This document shows, piece after piece, positions 36,104 through 49,200 of a DNA stretch of 64,000 bases (the first letter of the stretch is position 1; every line of letters starts with the position of its first letter). The notes beneath the pieces were generated by a model that saw nothing but the letters and a program-made list of their open reading frames with translations, was not told where the DNA came from and made no database searches. Source of the DNA: Kryptolebias marmoratus (lineage: Eukaryota > Chordata > Actinopteri > Cyprinodontiformes > Rivulidae); assembly GCF_001649575.2 (NCBI RefSeq), contig NC_051434.1:20020732-20084731 (forward strand), in the 5' to 3' direction. The translations under genes and the position numbers were made by a program.

Positions 36104-39100
36104 TGTCTGAACTCACACTTTGAGGACCGTCTTCCCAGGTGCTCATTATCCACAGTGTCACTGGACCACTCCACTTTCTTCTCAGTCTTCCTCTTCCTCA
36201 ACTTGATTGTCAAACTTCGTCCTTCCTGTAAAGCAATTAGATGGGGAGTATTTAAAGGAAGCTACACCAAGTCGGGGACGAGGGTCGGAACAAGTGTGGC
36301 AAAAATTATATTAAAAAAAAAAAAAACGTCAACAGATCTTAAAAAATGCAGGAACAGAACGCAACACAGAAGCAAACCACATGCTCTCTAACCCACTGTT
36401 TTGCAGAAAATGTGGTCCACAGAGAGCAAAGGGAAGTTTAGGGACTGGGTTCATGAGCGTTATGGTATCAGGGAAGAAGCTGTTCCTCAGCCTTGTGACG
36501 CTGCAGAACCACCTGCCTGTGAGGAGAGGGGTGGGGTTCATCATAATATTCTCTGCTCTGCTTCTGCATCTTCTGCTGTAAATATGCTCTAGTGGAGGGA
36601 GGCTGCTATTGGTCTTTTTTTTTAGCTGACCTAATCGTCTCTGCAGCGCCTTCTTGACTGTGATGGAAAACGTCAGGACACTTTCCACCCCACACTGACT
36701 GAAGGGGTCAGCTCGGAAACACTTAGGCTCCTCGGGAAGCGGAAACACTGGTGAGCCTTCCTAAAGATGGTGGCTAGTTGTGGTCCATGTGAAGTCATCA
36801 GACACGTGAGCAGACCTGAGTATTTAGCTGTTTTCACCTGTTTCCACCATCACGTTTGTCTTTGTCACAATGATTCCCAGGTTGTTCACCTTACACCGAT
36901 CAGTACATATTTTTATTTTAACATGACAAAGCACAGCTTCTGAACAGTATTTCTTTACCATTTAGATACAGTTCTGTAGTAATGACTGAGAAAATTACAT
37001 ATTAAAAGCAAAATACTGTTGATTCTCAGTCAAACTATGAGTTTACCTTCCTTGGGTGAAGAAACTGAGTATTAGGTTCCAATAAGATTGATTGCAAGGA
37101 GGTTAAATAACTCAGAGTTTCTAGAGCGCAAAACAAAACCATCCTCAATGAAGCCCCAATGCCTCGATTCACCATGGCAACAGAGGTGGGTACCAAGCAC
37201 ACTGAGTACGTAGTGTGCAGTACGTAGTTCATGTAGTGGTTGCAGCTGTTGTCTCACAGCAAGAAGGTCTCAGGATCGCCTCCTGGCCTCTCTGGGTGGA
37301 GTTTACATGTTCTCCCCAGGCTCGGGTGGGTTCACTCTGGGTACTCCAGTTTCCTCCCACAGACCAAAAACCATGCATGTTAGGTTAGTTGGTGACTCTT
37401 AAAATTGTCTCTGTGATGGACGGGAGACCTGTCCAGAGTGTCCCCCGCCTCTCACACACCAGCTCCCAACAACCCGGAAAGGAGAAAGTGGGTAAAGAAC
37501 ATGGATGTTTTTAAAATTAATTAAATCTTTTAGCAAATAAGATGAGTCTTTCAAATAAAATTCCTAAACCCATAAACTGATTTTATAGTTTTTCATTTTG
37601 ATTACAATAAATTGACAAAACAATTATGTTTGGTTTTATTTAACATTTCATTTTTCAAATAATACTTTGATTTATGAGCTTGTAAAAGAATTTGACATTT
37701 TATTTCCCTACCTGCCTCTGGACAGATGTTCTATATCTGTATGATTTGTATATAATAACCACTAAATTTGAACAAACGCCAAATAATCTTGTCCAGTTCT
37801 TCTCACTATCGAAGTTATACTGGCAACAGCTCTTGGAGACCATTTTACAACATCTGAGGACCACAGAATCAGGAACGTGGACCCGGACGTCCTGTTCCTG
37901 AAACTCCAGTTCAGGTTGGGGATTTATATTTACAGGTGACAGATGTGAAGCGTTGGAAGAAAACTGTTTTAAATTCAAACTGCTGCATTTGTTGTGAGGA
38001 ATAAAGACCAAACGACCGTGAATTATTTGTCTGCATTTTGTTGACTCCATCTCAGCGTGATGAACAGACTCTGTTCTGATGAGAGCATCTGAGGTGTGAT
38101 ATTGGATACATGCGGTAGGAGATGGATGAGTGAAACTGATGAAAAGTGATATGATTCAAACAACAACAACAACAAAAAAGATCTGGGAATGAGAGCAAAT
38201 CTGATCTAGTAGCGAGGCCACCTGGCAACATATTTTGACACCATTGGATTGATCTTTTAAAGACAAATCCAACACAGTTTGAATTTTTAAAATTGCTCTA
38301 CTGGTTACCAATTTATTGTCAAAAACTGATCATCAGAATTGGTCTAAATGAATCCAGTTCTTAAACCGGCAGCAATAGAAAGTCCTGTGTTTAACTTCCG
38401 GGAACTGAAGCTGAGGAATCGCTCTAATTGACGGTAAATTTTCAGATTATTCCTTTGTGGATAAAACATGAGCAAAGCAGTCCAAAGTGCCGGCTCCCAC
38501 TTGCAGATTTTTTTTTTTAACGTAGGTTATAAAATGTTTTTTGAGTTGAGGAATGAATGAATGAATTAGCTCGATCGCTGCCTGACACAGTTAGCTATAG
38601 CGCTGCCGTGCATCGTTTATTTAACGGATGAAGAACATTTAGAGGATGGATGGGTTGGGAGGGGACATGTGGCCTTGCTACATCTACGTGGGTTTTATGA
38701 AGTCTGCTTTGATATCAGTCGGACTGATCCAAAATGAACAACTCAGGAACCTGCCAGGAAGCAGGTTTACGTCACAGAGCGTTACTATGGTGATGTGCTC
38801 AAGAGTTACCTCTTTTTCTGGAACGGGAAAACTCAAGAGCGTCCTGAAACTCGGGGTCAACTAAGTGAAGAGTTTTCGTCCACCGCCCCCAGATCTGTGC
38901 TCTACTGCAGACGTCCCCAATACCTGGTCCTCGTGGCCCACTGTCCTTTAGGTTTTAGGTGTTTCCCAACTAACGCACCTGACTTAAATAACTGAATTGC
39001 CTGCTCAGAGTGTCGTCAAGTTTTGCAAGAACCTGTCAACAACTCATTCATTTCAGTCAGGTGTGTTGAAGCACGGTTGGGGATCTCTGCTCCACTGAAC

Positions 39101-40161
39101 CTATTATCTTCTTACCACTAAATTCCAATATGACACCAGTTATAACAAACAAAAGCCTGTCTGTGCCATGAGATCTCCAGCATCAGAGATTGTGACCAAT
39201 CTTGACTTGGAGAAAGTAGAAGAGCGAGCCCTGGACTCTTGAGGGGATACCAAAGAGCCACTGGTTCAGATCAAAATTAGATCCAAGGAGTAGAGGCTTT
39301 CGCCACACACATCAGTGCTGAATCGGTGATCAGACAGTGAGTTTGAGAACCAAGAACCAAGGAAAACTCTAAAGTCTAACTCTGACCAAATGGGGGAAAA
39401 AAAAAAATCATATTTCATTGGCGCTTATAGGCCTGCCCTTCTGTGGTTGTCCAGCGGAAAGGAGAGTGGATAATAGACTCTAAACATAATTTATATCAGG
39501 GATGGGCAACCCTGGTCCTCGAGTGCCACTATCCTGCATGTTTTACTTGTTTCCCTGTTCCAACACACCTGATTCAGTGGTTAAATCACCTCTTCATGTT
39601 CTGCAGAAGCTTGTTAATCACTCGTTGATTCAAATCAGATGTGTTGGAGCAGAGAAACAAGGAAAACATGCAGGATAGTGGCACTCGAGGACCAGGGTTG
39701 CCTACCCCTGGTCTATATACTTGTGCTTTTTGACAAACCTAAAATGAATATTTAGATCCAACTCCTATCTAGGTCCTCCATACTTAAACCCATCCAACAA
39801 CAAGCGAACAGGCGTCTCAGACGAGCTGTTTGGACACATTATGTCATAAATACTCAAAAAACACGGTTACAAGCCATAAAGTCTAACCCTTTAGAGCTAA
39901 ACGAGCTAAAACGGCTCATTAGACGTCGTCAAGGGGACAAAAGAGGTTCATTTTCATGTTAAAAACACGGATGGATCATTTGAAGCAGTGCGGCCTATCA
40001 CGTAGCAGCTGAAATGCTAGTTTTCTGTGAGCTGTTGAGCAGAACTGTCAACACGTCTTCCCGAGCAGCTTTTGAGCATTTACCTGCTGGGGCGGAGGCG
40101 GTGTGCTCGTCTGCACAGTCTCTGTTATCGTCTCACTCGATGTCCCGGGGACCTCCGCCAT
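33533..40161 (-). CDS. ppp1r11: PP1 inhibitor subunit 11 (inhibitor-3), complete
   Basis: Three exons: 40161-40084, 36225-36117 and 33717-33533 (stop TAA 33535-33533), giving 123 residues; human is 126. The start reads [17 protein letters not shown]. Residues 30-62 ([17 protein letters not shown] onward) are nearly identical to human and include the PP1-docking motif KVEW at 43-46. They are followed by CCCIYEKP (63-70), an acidic run, and a Cys/His/Gly-rich tail. The family binds and inhibits protein phosphatase 1 in the nucleus and has been reported as an E3 ubiquitin ligase; the Cys-rich segment is kept here. The exon 2 donor must be AAAGT|GTGAGT at 36117, because the nearby GTGTGA donor breaks the CCC frame. 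Intron 2 begins with a triplet array 14 bp inside. The gene is divergent to vars2. Confidence 0.95.
34000..35180. other. ppp1r11 intron 2, no other feature seen
   Basis: AT-rich intronic sequence with no recognisable exon or repeat family. Confidence 0.4.
35188..35269 (+). repeat. TA and GA dinucleotide microsatellite
   Basis: About 27 TA units running into 13-14 GA units, within ppp1r11 intron 2. Confidence 0.95.
35455..35803. repeat. Dispersed AAAGGAACAGT repeat, copy F
   Basis: The most complete right half: CCCTGGAAGTGCTCCTTCGC, CTCATCAGTCCTGTCAGATT, CTGAGGCGGCTCAAGAAGCT, ACACAGAAACCCACTGTTCC and the terminal TTTA. Confidence 0.65.
36049..36102 (+). repeat. GCT/GAT triplet microsatellite in ppp1r11 intron 2
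   Basis: About eight GCT units (36049-36072) followed by ten GAT units (36073-36102). On the ppp1r11 strand it reads ATC then AGC repeats and begins 15 bases after the exon 2 end. Confidence 0.95.
36380..36770. mobile_element. LINE fragment in ppp1r11 intron 1
   Basis: GGGAAGAAGCTGTTCCTCAG, GCTGACCTAATCGTCTCTGC and GACTGTGATGGAAAACGTCA resemble the common fish L2-type LINE segment with the same order of blocks. No intact frame. Confidence 0.5.
37240..37505 (+). mobile_element. SINE/LINE-tail repeat
   Basis: Contains TCTCACAGCAAGAAGGTCTC, GTGGAGTTTACATGTTCTCC, ACCATGCATGTTAGGTTAGT and GACCTGTCCAGAGTGTCCCC, the well-known block order of an abundant teleost SINE-like repeat. Confidence 0.75.
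38908..39093. mobile_element. Palindromic MITE, hAT-like
   Basis: Left GCAGACGTCCCCAATACCTG pairs with right GGTTGGGGATCTCTGC. Same family as 39497. Confidence 0.6.
39497..39710. mobile_element. Palindromic MITE, hAT-like, with target duplication
   Basis: Arms CAGGGATGGGCAACCCTGG and CCAGGGTTGCCTACCCCTG, with GTGCCACTATCCTGCATG repeated inverted. The flanks ATTTATAT and GTCTATAT match at 6 of 8 positions, consistent with an aged 8-bp hAT duplication. Confidence 0.75.
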
Positions 40162-41018
40162 CCCTGGAGCCGTGGTGCTAACGCTACCGTTAGCCTGCTA
40201 TAACAAGATGCAGAACAAGTGAAGCTCGGCGTCCGTATAGTAGAATAAAACTGTATTGCGGGAGCTTTGCGCCTGACCTTTAATCGTTAACCCACAGAAA
40301 GTCTTAAAAACAAATAACGTCGATCCGAGGTGTGCTACAGACAGGAGCTGTAGACGGCGCAAGTCAAGTTGCTAAACAAGTTAGCCGAAGTCTAACCGGA
40401 AGTTGTCCGTTTTCACAAACGTAAAAAGAAGTCTACCAATTAAACTGAAAAAGAAAAACAACAACTAACGACTAAATTAGATTATTTTGAGTGCATAGCC
40501 ATTTAATGTTTGCGTCAAATATATTATTTTTGTTACTATTTTTTTATGAGCTAGTTTATTTTTTAAGAGGGCAGGATATTCGAATTATATTTTGTTTTAA
40601 CTTGACGACTGATGTTTTAACGGGGAAGATATTTCCTGACGGACAAACCTTTATTTCCTGTTCCTGTCCGTTCTGCCTGTAGACAAACTGAATCCTCATG
40701 TTGATATTATGAATAGTAGGAAATGGCACCGATTTTAAAGTGCAGTATAATATATTTACCTTATAATATTTTTAGCGTTTTGTGTTAATGTAAACATAGT
40801 TATTTTATTACTATTCGCGGTAAAGTAGCTAAAGTTTTGAAGGTCGTGTCTGAGATGTCTTATGTGCACTCTGGGTTTGAATCCTGAAGTACACCTACAC
40901 CTACTGAAACATTGTCTTTAATTAAGGTATTTACTATTTTTAAAAAAACTTAACAGCAAAGTGAGAGAGATATAAAAACTTTAATCTATATATATTTTTT
41001 TTGTTCAAGTAACTGAAG
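40162..41018. promoter_or_regulatory. Bidirectional ppp1r11 / vars2 spacer
   Basis: An 857-bp gap separates the two divergent start codons. The first 250 bp are CpG-rich. ACCGGAAGTT at about 40396-40405 fits an ETS/GABP site, common in bidirectional and mitochondrial-gene promoters. The vars2 half is AT-rich, so a non-coding vars2 leader exon may start near 40.4 kb and splice at TTCAAG before 41010. Confidence 0.5.
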
Positions 41019-43140
41019 ATGTGGAGGGCAGGGTATTCTCCGAGTCTGAGGATGCCAGGGAAGATGGCAGCCCGACTCTGCTCCAACAAGCCTCCTGGAG
41101 CGCAGAGCCCTGTCTCCTCTCAGCTGTCCTCCTCTCCTCGGCCACAAGCTGAGAAACAAAGGCGCAGACGAGAGCGGGAGATGGCCATACTGTCCAAACA
41201 ACACACTGTAAGTTGAAAACATGACAAAGTCACAGGGAAAGGCTTTGAATGTTGTTGTGTTCTTCGGTTTACACAGTGAATGCGTTTGTTATGTTCTGAT
41301 GTTGTTATTACTTCTTGGCACCAGAGGGCAGTGCTGTGACAGCATAGGGTAGAAGAGACTGTGTTGGTACCAAAGATACTGAGAATACAAGACAACACTA
41401 TATTCTGTAATGGCGTCTGAACAGTTACTGTAACAAAGTTAGCGAGTTTAGCCGTTGTCTCCTATTTTCGTTACAACCGCCAGAACAAAACTGGCATCAA
41501 GGATGAGCACTTCAGTAGAGTCACCTTTCCTGGGTGAACCTCCTATACCATTTACAATGTTGCAGAAAATAATTGATAGTTACTATCAATTCCTCAGGCT
41601 ATGGATTGGGAGCTGTTCTGCTACAGTTACATTTAGTCAATGTGGAACGCATTGTTGCTTTTGCATTCTGCACCTTGTCTCCAGCCAAGAGAAAGAACTC
41701 CACTATAGAAAAGTCCCAAGTCTTTGGGAGAAAAGGTTGTGCACCTGCCTCATGATGGACTCCAGGGTGTAGTTTGTTCTAAACAATGCCTTTGAGACCC
41801 CTAATGGTGGTCACATATTGACGATTTGGTCTACACAGTCATGTCATCTGTCAGACATGTAACAAAACTGCTAGTGTTTCACCTGATCCATTACAAACTG
41901 TCAAGTTTCCAGAGAGTTCATTTCAACACAGTGCTGTCAACACTGTGGGTCCATTTGAATGTGGAGCTTACAGCTGCAGGTTTGCCATCACCCTTGTTGA
42001 TTATTTCAGTAAATGGCCTGAAGTAGCATTTACTCTTAATGCTACAACAAACACTATCATGGCATTCCTAACATCTGTTTCTTTCACATGAAGAAAACCC
42101 AACTGATAATGGCCCACAGTTTACATCTTCTGCTTTTTCAGACTTAATGAGTGAATGTGGAGTCGGAACAAGTGTAAACCACCCTCTTGCAAATGGATAC
42201 GTGGGACGCTTTAATTGAGTGCTAAAAGACTCAGTTCAGCCGGCACAAGTTACACAATGACCCTGCAAGCCTGCAGTTACTGAAATGTTTCAGTTACAGG
42301 GCTTCACCTTATGCCATACCCAGTGAATGCCCTTTTCAGCTCCTCAGAGGACAAAACTGGACATACTGCCTCCACTTAAGGACAAGGGACAGTATGACTA
42401 TGTCTGAGAAAAAGTGGTTCTGTCACAAGCCAAAAGTGTACGTTACACACAAACAAGAAGAGAGGAGCCAAACTCCCCAAAGTCACTGTTAGAGCTACGG
42501 TCAGAGTGCTGAAGCCTTTTTATGTGGGGGGGGGGAGAAATACGGAGTACAACGATTCTTTGTCAGTACAGCAGCAAATTGTGCTGAGTTCATTTGTCCT
42601 CAATGACAGAAGAAAATGGAATGCAGCACGTCTTTCGCTTTGCTCCAATGAAACACAGAGAACTGATACAGCAGAGGAACCTCCTCAGTCCAAAATGGAC
42701 ATCAAAACAAAACTGTTCTGCAAAGAGAAGGACATGCACCAACCTTGACAAAAGACTGATTTAAAAAAATGGTTGTAAAACAGGTGACAGATTGTAAACA
42801 GTTTTTACTTTTTTAGCTAATTTCATCTGTAATTTTGATTGTGTTTCATGATAAAGACTTTGTTTGCAATTAATAGCACTTCTGCCAACTTAATGGTTAA
42901 AGATAAATTACAGACATTTTATTTTGCCTCACAGTAATACTAATCTTCCTGAGAAAATGCTATTTTTGTTTAAAGTAAATGAGGTTGTTTGTTTGGGTGA
43001 AAGGGGAGATGTTGTGTTCTTAGGTTTACACAGTCAATCCATTTGCTGTGTTCTGTTCTTGTTATTACTTCTTGTCACTAGAGGGCACAGGTGTAAGAGA
43101 AGAGACTTGTATAAAATAACACGCATAGGATACAGAACAC

Positions 43141-43237
<97 letters not shown>

Positions 43238-46200
43238 ATTTTATTTGTATAGCACATTTCAGCAGCAAGGCATTTCAAGGTGCTTTACATAATTAAAAAA
43301 CAAAATAAAAACAGCACGTGACAATNNNNNNNNNNNNNNNNNNNNNNNNNNNNNNNNNNNNNNNNTAGCCATAAGCAACTCTAAACAGGTGGGTTTTAAG
43401 TTGAGATTTAAAGGCACCCAGTGTTTCAGCTGTTTTACAGTTTTCTGGAAGTTTGTTCCAAATTTGTGGTGCATAGAAACTGAAAGCTGCTTCTCCTCGT
43501 TTGGTTCTGGTTCTGAGGATGACCATAATGAGCCAATCAGCAGCTATATTACTCGTTCATCAAACATATTGGTAAGACTACAGGGAAGTTGGAGAGAAGT
43601 TGATGCAGGTAGGCGTTCTAATTGAATCGCTGCTCTGTTTTCATGAAATGGCGCTTAAAACTGAATATGTTGAATATTGATGCAGGAGCCAACTGTCAGA
43701 GACCGATGAGAAGCAGGAGGATTTTGTGTTAGCTTCGAAACGTAATTGGCCAGGTTTCTAAAAGATGGCGAGCTACCAAAAGAGGTCCTGAACCTAAGAT
43801 AAAGAATCACTTCTTCTAAGGATTTGGATCAATCATTTCAGTCTGGAGAAATTAATTTAATTCATCTGCTCTGTCTGGGTGGGTAGAAGGCTTCTGCAGC
43901 CAGTTTGAACTCTTTTTTTTTTTTTTTTTGGACAGTTCAACTCTTTAAGTCCTGTTGTTTGGACTCATCCGAACTTTTAAAGGCATCAGCTGTTCAGCAT
44001 GAACCCTTGACTATAGCCTTGCACAACTATATTTATTAGGAGACCATTTTGAACAATAAAACCTTGGGTATTGTAAATTAATAATTTATAAAACCAAAGA
44101 GAATAAATTTGATTGGTTGTCTGTTGTTTATTGTTTAATGTTTCACTGTATATATTTATTAACTGGAATGACCATTCAGTATTTGTATATTAACTATTCA
44201 TGGTGGTTGTTGCACTAAATGTAAACATATGGTGCATATCATGAATCCAGTCTGTGACTCTGTGTTTATTCTTAAATACCCCCTCTCACGGAGACTTACT
44301 TAAAATCTTCTGATTACTTGCCAGTTCATAATAAGATGGATTAAGTAGCTATTGACACATTTGATCTAAAAATAAACATGGGAAAAATAACATGCTCGCT
44401 ACTGTAAGTTGGTAATTTATTGATAAGTTATTAGCAGTAAATACTGGTAAAACGTTACCAATAAGTTGATGTATAACATGCTGTTCTAAAAGACTCCAAA
44501 ATATTAAAGAAGCAATAACTACAAAATGCCTTTATTGTAAAATCATGACCGTGGATGATTCTTTAAACTCTGCTTTTGTTTCAGAGTGCTGGAGAGGAAA
44601 CAGTGAATTGGAGTGAGAAACCGAAGATTGTCTACACTGCTCAGACACCTCCAGGGACAAAGAAAGGTGCCCGATTCTCTAGTATTAGTAAAAGATTTTT
44701 CTGTCCCCATTGTAACTTTCTATCGACTCTGCATTTATATTGGTTTGTTGTTGTTTTTAATAATTTCTCTTTTGCAGATACTAGTTTGCCGTTCCCATCT
44801 TCGTACAGTCCTGAGTATGTGGAGTCCTGCTGGTATCAGTGGTGGGAAAAAGAAGGCTTCTTCAGTCCCGAACAACATGTGAGGATTTCATTACAGAAGA
44901 CATTTTTATACGTTCAGTTAAGTAGTTTTGTACCTTTCGGACACTGACAAGAGACAAGAGCTCATTTAGTACAGTTCTGAATGTGAACAGTTTGTAACAT
45001 CAAGTAAATTGTGCTTAAGCAGCAGATGTCTGTCTACCAGAAAATAAATGTTGGTGAACTGCTCAATTTAGCTTAACTCACTCACTTTTTGTCTTTCGCT
45101 TTAACCAGGTTTGGATAATGTCTCCTAGTTCAGCACTTGCGTTTATCTGTGATTTCTCCAGATTCAAATTATTCAGCTGTTTTTGATCAGTCACAATAAC
45201 AAGGCGTCCCTGTTACTTTAAAGGCTTAATACCAGAAATGGCACAATTTGTTTCCAACAACAAAGGAGTCCGTTGAGGTGGTTCAGGCATCTGATTATAA
45301 TGTTCCCACCCTTTCCTAGGTCAACCCCCCCCCCCCCCCCCCACAAACACACACACTTTGACTGGTGGTAAATGGAACTCCTGAGGTCTTTGCAAAAACA
45401 TAAGAGTTAAATGTTGAATGGTGTTTTTTTTCCTAATTAATTTCTCACATTCGTTGCAATGTCCTTTATTAGGCTGCTATATGGCCTGCTGCCAAAAAAC
45501 ATAGGGCAGACAATAATATTTTTGTATGTACAGTGGGGAGAACAAGTATTTGATACACTGTTGATTTTTCAGGTTTTCCCACTTGCAAAGCCTGTCGATG
45601 ACTGTAATTTTTATCATAGGTACTCTTCAACTGTGAGTGATGGAATCTAAAACAAAAATCCAGAAAAATACAATGTATGATTTTTAANGTGAAACACACA
45701 GAAGCACTACTGAGTTCACTGAATTAAACATTAAGTTACAATTTTTATTCATTTTTTAAACAAGAAGCTATTTCCCAAAACCTTCTTTTTGTAAAGTGAG
45801 ACTTGAAGCACAGTACTCCAGCCCAAATTTATTCAGGTTTTGTGTATGTCCATGTGTGTCTGTTATAATGCTCCTGTTGAACAGCTTTGTAACAGCACAT
45901 GACTGCAACATGAATTAATAGAACATTCTTTTAAATGAATATGTTTGTGCAAATCTGGTATCCAGCGATGGGCATATCACAGAGCATAAGAAGTGCCAGC
46001 AAAACACATCAAAAAACATGTCGGGGGAAAAAAGCTTTGAGCTAAACTAAAGCCTTTACAAACGTATTCTGAATACAAAGAAATTCAACACTCGAGAGAA
46101 AGCAATAGTGATATGAACATAAATTTATCATGTTCATCTTAGCAAGGACTAAGATGAACTGTGTGATGAACTGTTTCACCATTGTCTGATTCATACTTTT

Positions 46201-49200
46201 GTTTCAAAAATGACCATGTCTACATGGTCGGGATGCAGATTTGTGGTAGATACAGTTCCGCTGCTGAAAAACCCTCTGATGGGGTAAAGACTTCAGGTAC
46301 AAACATGTGTGCTGATGCTAACTATGCTAGCCAGGATATTTGTCCATCTGTCCATCCATCTTCTACCACTTACATGTGGTTGGGTTGCGGAGAAGAAAAA
46401 GAAGAAAAACCCAGACCACTCGCTTTTTGGCATAATCCATAATCTCTCTAGGAAGTTCTGGGTCTGCCCTGGGGTCTCTACCCAGTGGGACATGCCTAGA
46501 AAACCTCTGAGGAGAGGCACCCAGAAGGCATCCTGATCTGATGCCCAAACCACCTCAACTGATTCTTTTCAGTGAAGAGGAGCAGCAACTCTACTCCAAG
46601 TTACCCCTCAGATGATGTAGCTTCTCACCTAATCTCTTAGGCTGAGCCCAGCCCCCTTACAAAGGGAGCTCATTTCAGCCGCTTATATCCTGGATCTCGT
46701 TCTTTCAGACATGATCCAAACCTCATAACCATAGGTGAGGGTTGGAACAAACACAGCCCAGACAATTGAGATCTTTGCCTTTTGTCTCAATTCTTTCCTC
46801 ACCAGACTGAAGCAGTGTCTTCAATACTGAGGACTAAGCCTTGATTCTTTGAGAAATGGAAATTAATTATTTAAAAATCATACATTGTATTTTTCTGGAT
46901 TTTTGTTTTAGATTCCATCACTCACAGTTGAAGAGTACCTATGATAAAAATTACAGTCATCTACAGGCTTTGCAAGTGGGAAAACCTGAAAAATCAACAG
47001 TGTATCAAATACTTGTTCTCCCCACTGTATGTGTGTGTTTGTTTGTCATATTAGCCAACTATTTCATGAACTAGCAGAAGCAGACTAATATTATTGAGAT
47101 GCTAATTTTCACCTGATTAACTTTTGGAGTCAACCGTTAAGCAACTTTAGAAAACACAAAAATGAATACAACTCAGTCAGTTTGACAAATATTGAGGTAG
47201 GTTTTGTAGTAGCTGAGAATCATCCCCACCACATACTTTGAGCGCTAACTGATCATGCGACAGCTCATGATATTGTGTACAGTCACACAAAACTTTATTT
47301 ATTTTTTGGGGTTTTATAACTTTATTCAAGGTTTGACAAAACAGCTATGGCACTGTCATTTTTCAACAGTTGATCTTCAGTTTATCTTAAGACTTTGGCA
47401 CGAGAGTCAGCAGGTCATATTCATTCCTTCAAGAAGTTTATTTTTTGCTGTCAGTCAAGAGTAAAAGTAATAGCAAACTAATTAACTAATTATTTTACAG
47501 CATGCTATCTGGCATCCTTCAAGCTGTGCTAACCACTAATTGCAGAAGTATTTAAATCTTGTACTAAAGTGAAAAAAACCTTTCACAGAGTCACTTGGGC
47601 CTGAATTAACAAGCGATGCCAGTTTTGGATGCATCATGTTAATATTAATATCTATTTCAAGGGTGTTTGTGTTTCCACCTGGTAATAAAACGGCTTGTTG
47701 TATTCCAGTTTTGCACACAGCAACATAAACTACATAAGTGGATTTATGGTTTATTTGATTTGTTTCAGGAGAGGCTGTCTCATGGTGTGGATCAGACCTT
47801 TTCCCTTTGCATCCCTCCACCAAACGTGACGGGCACGCTGCACGTGGGCCACGCTCTGACGGTAGCTGTGCAGGACGCCCTGGCTCGATGGTAACGTCAG
47901 CAACATGCGTTGTGGAGAGTCGAGTCAGAATATTTTCAGAAAGCTCGCATGTTCACCTGACCTGAGTTCAATTTGCAATCAACTAGGAAAAGGATGCAGG
48001 GCTACAGAGTTCTCTGGGTCCCTGGGTGTGACCATGCTGGTATCGCAACCCAGGTATGACACCTTTGTCTCTTTTCAGTGTCTTCACTACTTTGTCTTAT
48101 AGAATGTAAGAGTGACTTCCTGTTTTATAAGCCTTATTCAAAAAACAAAATGGAAGCCTATGTGTATGTGGAAAGAGTTACTGATTGATTTAAAAGTTTA
48201 TCCTTACAGTTTAGTTCAATTTCAATTTGTAAAATCCAAATAGAATCTTTCAAGCTTACGATCTATTTTTGTTGTAACTGTAGCTGAGTACGGCTACTTT
48301 GGAGGCACACAAAAAATTTCTGTTTAAAAAAAAAAAAAAGTTGGGTAGTATGCAACCCTGTTCCTCGAGTGCCTCTGTCCTGTATGTTTTACTTGTTTCC
48401 ATGCTCCAACACACCTGTGCAGCTGCCCCACATAGACAAGGCTTCTGGAGAAAGGTTTTATGCTCAGATGAGATAAAGACTGAGCTGTTTGGCCACAATG
48501 ACAAGAAGCATGGTGAGGCTTTCAAACCCAGGAACACCGAACCAACTGTCAAGCACGGGGGTGGCGGCATCATGCTGTGGTCTATCGTCAGGTAGACGGT
48601 TGAAACTTGGACAATGAGCCCAAACACACAGCAGAAGTGGTTTCTGAATGTGTGGATTTAACAATAAATCCAAACCCGTGCATCCAGTTCTTGTTTTAAA
48701 ACTTTTTTGAAGTTGGATGTTGTATTATCATTTCACTCTATAAAAGGAATAATTCAAAGAAATCACTGAAAAACCCAAATTAACATGACATCCATGCCCT
48801 TGATGAGGGGATGGAAACTTCTGCAACTGTTCAAACAACTAACGTCAGCATTTACCTTCATTAGTTTAACTTGCTGATAGGCTACGAAGTTCACTTTACA
48901 GAGAACATATGATTAGACGCAACACACCTTTAATCCACATCACCCATCTTAAGCTGCTTATATGCCTTATAATCAGCAAGAATACTGACAATAACAGTAA
49001 AATACAAGTATCACAATTTGGTTTTTTTGTTGTTTTTTTTTTTGACAAGATGAAGATTAAATCACTGGACAACATAAAACGATCTGGATGGATACAGTTT
49101 TTGTGAATCACCTCCATTTCAAACACGTTATCTGTTGTCTGTACAGTGCTGCAGTGTTGTTATTTGTGATTTTTTTTTTGTGTATGTGTGTGTGATTTCT

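Noticed and set aside
36119..36121. Alternative exon 2 donor GTGTGA in ppp1r11
   Set aside because: It would shift the frame and lose the conserved CCCIYEKP segment; GTGAGT two bases later restores it.
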